Shown here: in pieces, positions 62,101 to 64,000 of the stretch
Position numbering within the stretch: the first letter of the stretch is position 1
Layout of the letters: each line of letters opens with the position of its first letter
Assembly: GCA_964036195.1 (NCBI GenBank)
Contig: OZ038451.1
Location: 15,380,529-15,444,528, forward strand
Reading direction: 5' to 3'
Length of the DNA stretch: 64,000 nucleotides
Source of the DNA: Sphaerolaimus hirsutus
Lineage: Eukaryota; Nematoda; Chromadorea; Monhysterida; Sphaerolaimidae
Position numbers and translations under genes: made by a program
Notes under the pieces: generated by a model
What the model was told of the DNA's origin: nothing
What the model saw: only the letters and a program-made list of their open reading frames with translations
Database searches by the model: none

Positions 62101-62592
62101 ATTTAATAGGTGCTGCTACAAGACAAGTTCGATGGTGCCGATCAAACTGAAAGCTTGAGAAAAGAACAGTTGTGAATTTTTGTTGTTTAAATAGTATTCG
62201 ATAGGAAAGTGCCGCTCTGAATTTTAACCTATGTCGACTCTTTGACATCAACCTTTGACATCGTTTCCCCCAAAATGTTGACTTTCAACATAAATGCTCG
62301 AAATCAGCAGACGATAAAGATACAACCAGAAAGAGCACTTGGAGCACTTATGAACTCACAAGCAGGGCACCGTTCTGGCACCTTACAAAAATTGGCATTC
62401 TTTAAGCGCAGACAAAAAACCACCTCATAAACAGATTTGCCATCATCATTTACATTATCTTCCACTTCCTCAGCTTCAATTTCTATTGCTAAATTTTCCG
62501 CCGCTTCCAAATCGTCTAAATCTTCCGTCGATGTCGCAATGACCGCTTTCTCTTCGAATGAATTCAGTATGGACTCGCCAGCTACCCGGAAG
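59104..62592 (-). CDS. TACO1: TACO1/YebC-family protein, last three exons (about 126 aa seen)
   Basis: Minus-strand exons 62592-62424, 62058-61970 and 59227-59104 join in phase (1, 0, 2) and end at TGA. The protein reads FEEKAVIATSTED..., an acidic LAIEIEAEEVED segment, SVYE|FISEARDLVQLQKAL, LDAQVIF|RPLYPISLSDPEL, then FYELLERLDEIDRVFDNID. This follows the second half of YebC family proteins (EAGAEDV-like acidic helix, DL-VQ-AL, and the final DDV-NVY-N-like helix). TACO1 is a mitochondrial translational activator (of COX1 in mammals). The N-terminal domain and targeting sequence must lie right of 64000 or in exons I could not find. The last intron (59228-61969) is packed with hAT-like elements. 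Confidence 0.85.
59268..60683. mobile_element. hAT-like element, GATCCCGATCCCGAA-core family (1416 bp), in TACO1 intron
   Basis: Ends TAGGGTTCAAACGGGATC and CGTTTGAACCCTA; exact 8-bp duplication GATGTTGT (59260-59267 and 60684-60691). The unique middle includes the GCGTGCAAGCGCGCA module near 59532 and a GTAGATCGGTACTTTTA tandem array (about 59620-60250). Confidence 0.9.
60889..61933. mobile_element. hAT-like element related to the AAAAACGTTTTTT family, with nested MITE
   Basis: Ends TAGGGATGGCCAGCGC and TTTTTCCATCCCTA; 8-bp duplication GTTCGAGA versus GTTCGAAA (7 of 8). The interior aligns with 13210-13874 (TTTTGTGGCATTTTTAGT and CATATTTGGGAGCTTTTTA). Contains 61082-61523. Confidence 0.85.
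61082..61523. mobile_element. hAT-like MITE, GGGGGGCTGAGCCCC family (442 bp), nested
   Basis: Ends CAGGGACGTAGCCAGG and GTCTACGTCCTTG; exact 8-bp duplication CATGTAAT. Near-copy of 49592-50035 in reverse, with the GCGCGCTTGCGCGCA module near 61387. Confidence 0.9.
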
Positions 62593-62749
62593 CTGCAAAA
62601 ATGGGAAATGAGCTTTAAAAATCGCCAAAAATAAGGGAAAGTAGCTAATTAAGCACATCTATTTATGGCCAAAAAGCTCGAAATAACAGACAAGGCCTCG
62701 TGATTGAACTACTTAAATTGAGTGATTGAACGATTTTGAAAGCGAAAAT

Positions 62750-63370
62750 GGGCAAAATTAGTGTTACATGAAAATTAGCGATTTTCAGCAAACACTGCGG
62801 CAAAAATTCTCAAAAATCGCTCCAGACAGATATCGGGTGGGCGCGCCAGCGCCATCCCTCGCAAGCGACCCACCCATAATATGGTCAGACACACCAAAAT
62901 GCGGAAATCGCAAAATATAAATCGCAATAACTTCGAAACGCGACAAGCTACGGCAAAACCGATTATACCATTGAATAGCCCGTGTCGAAAAGTACCCCCA
63001 TGCAAATTTTCAAATCAAATGGTTGAGTTGGGAGAAAGTTATTACAGATTTTCTTTTCTAGGCAGTGTTGTTGTTGTTGTTGTTGTTGTTGTTCTTCTTC
63101 TTCATCTTGTTCTCCCGACAATCTTCAAGCTGCAATAACTTCCTTGAAACACGACCGATTTTCATGGTTGATGGCTCATATGAAAGAGCATATGATGCCA
63201 TTTCTTATTTTCGGGAATTTTATACACAGGCTCCGCCCACTTTGGGACGGTATCTGTTTGAAATTTCAAACCTCAATAAATTTAAAATTTGAATACAAAT
63301 GCGGCAATAAAAAAAATTTGTTGATGTGCGCCATGACTAGAGCTTTCAAATGAGCCCATTTTTGGCAATT
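62750..63370. repeat. Unclassified repeat related to 33680-34080, with GTT/CTT microsatellite
   Basis: 62750-62830 is a fragment of the GATAGATAGC family (AGCGATTTTCAGC, TCGCTCCAGA). 62920-63010 shares the GGCAAAACCGATTA and AGCCCGTGTCGAAAAGTA blocks with 33960-34010. A (GTT)n then (CTT)n tract lies at 63066-63105. It is upstream of the visible TACO1 exons; no exon recognised. Confidence 0.5.
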
Positions 63371-63474
63371 TTGGTACAGATTTACAAAAGTTATTCAAGT
63401 TTGCTTATTTTGTGTAAAATGCGCAAACATGCCTGAACTACTGCTTGATGTGATACTGAGCATGTGACCTTGCA

Positions 63475-64000
63475 TGGTGATTACTATCAGGTCATAAATG
63501 TCTAGTGGTTAATGTCAAGTCAAATGTCAAGTTATAAATGTCAAGTCAAATGTCAAGAAATAAATGTCAGGCCAAATGTCAAGTGATAAATGTCAAGTGA
63601 TAAAATATTAAGTGATAAAATATCAAGTCAAATATCAAGTGATAAATGTCAAGTGGTAGATTTCAAGTGAAATGTCAAGCAATAAATGTCAGGCCAAATG
63701 TCAAGTGATAAATGTCAAGTGATAAAATATTAAGTGATAAAATATCAAGTCAAATATCAAGTGATAAATGTCAAGTGGTAGATTTCAAGTGAAATGTCAA
63801 GTGATAGATGTCAAGTGATAGATGTCAAGTGATCATGTCAAGTGATAAATTTCAAGTGAATAGTCAAGTCAAACGTCAAGTAACAAATTTCAAGTGAAAT
63901 GTCAAGTGACAAATTTCAAGTGAAATGTCAAGTTTAATGTCAACTCATAAATGTCAAGTCAAATATCAAGTCATATGTCAAGTCAAATTTCAAGTGATAA
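63475..64000. repeat. Minisatellite of AAATGTCAAGTGAT units
   Basis: Degenerate 13-19 bp units (AAATGTCAAGT, GATAAATGTCAAGT) run to the window edge. A 122-bp higher-order block starting GTCAGGCCAAATG at 63566 repeats at 63688. Confidence 0.9.

Noticed and set aside
63475-64000. CRISPR-like array
   Set aside because: Units are directly adjacent and degenerate with no unique spacers of constant length, in an animal-type genome; it is a minisatellite.

Overview
The window reads as animal nuclear DNA: multi-exon genes with GT-AG introns, an animal-type MLH1 and a cystine-knot glycoprotein hormone gene, all buried in small non-autonomous DNA transposons. An aquatic invertebrate is my guess; nothing here fixes the phylum. 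No tRNA, rRNA or prokaryotic signal was seen.

Layout. 1-5619 is a large inverted duplication around a 200-base gap (2797-2996), itself centred on a foldback repeat; its left arm holds a truncated inverted copy of the first exons of gene A. 4934-9894 (+) is gene A and 16429-20246 (+) its tandem paralogue gene B. Both encode secreted Cys-rich proteins with a furin-type RVKR site, and I do not recognise the family. 20654-33518 (-) is a complete 15-exon MLH1 (mismatch repair), about 766 codons with every splice phase consistent. 33519-56524 has no gene I can support and is a dense nest of transposons. 56525-58029 (+) is a four-exon glycoprotein hormone alpha-2-like gene. 59104-62592 (-) holds the last three exons of a TACO1/YebC-family gene whose start lies to the right. 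63475-64000 is a minisatellite running off the window.

Most interesting observation. A short inverted-repeat element (ends CAG|GTGnCAATCC and GTGCCCCCAG|G) carries a splice donor in one terminal repeat and a splice acceptor in the other. One copy coincides exactly with intron 1 of the hormone gene (56600-56791). A diverged copy coincides exactly with an intron of gene B (17392-17570) that is absent from gene A. Two more copies lie inside ordinary introns. This is what an introner (an intron-creating transposon) looks like.

Second theme. At least eight families of short hAT-like elements (ends TAGGG or CAGGG, exact or near-exact 8-bp target duplications) have cores made of degenerate arrays of a family-specific word. 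Several unrelated families share an identical internal module around GCGCGCAAGCGCGCA.

The genes are functionally unrelated to each other. Only A and B form a family.
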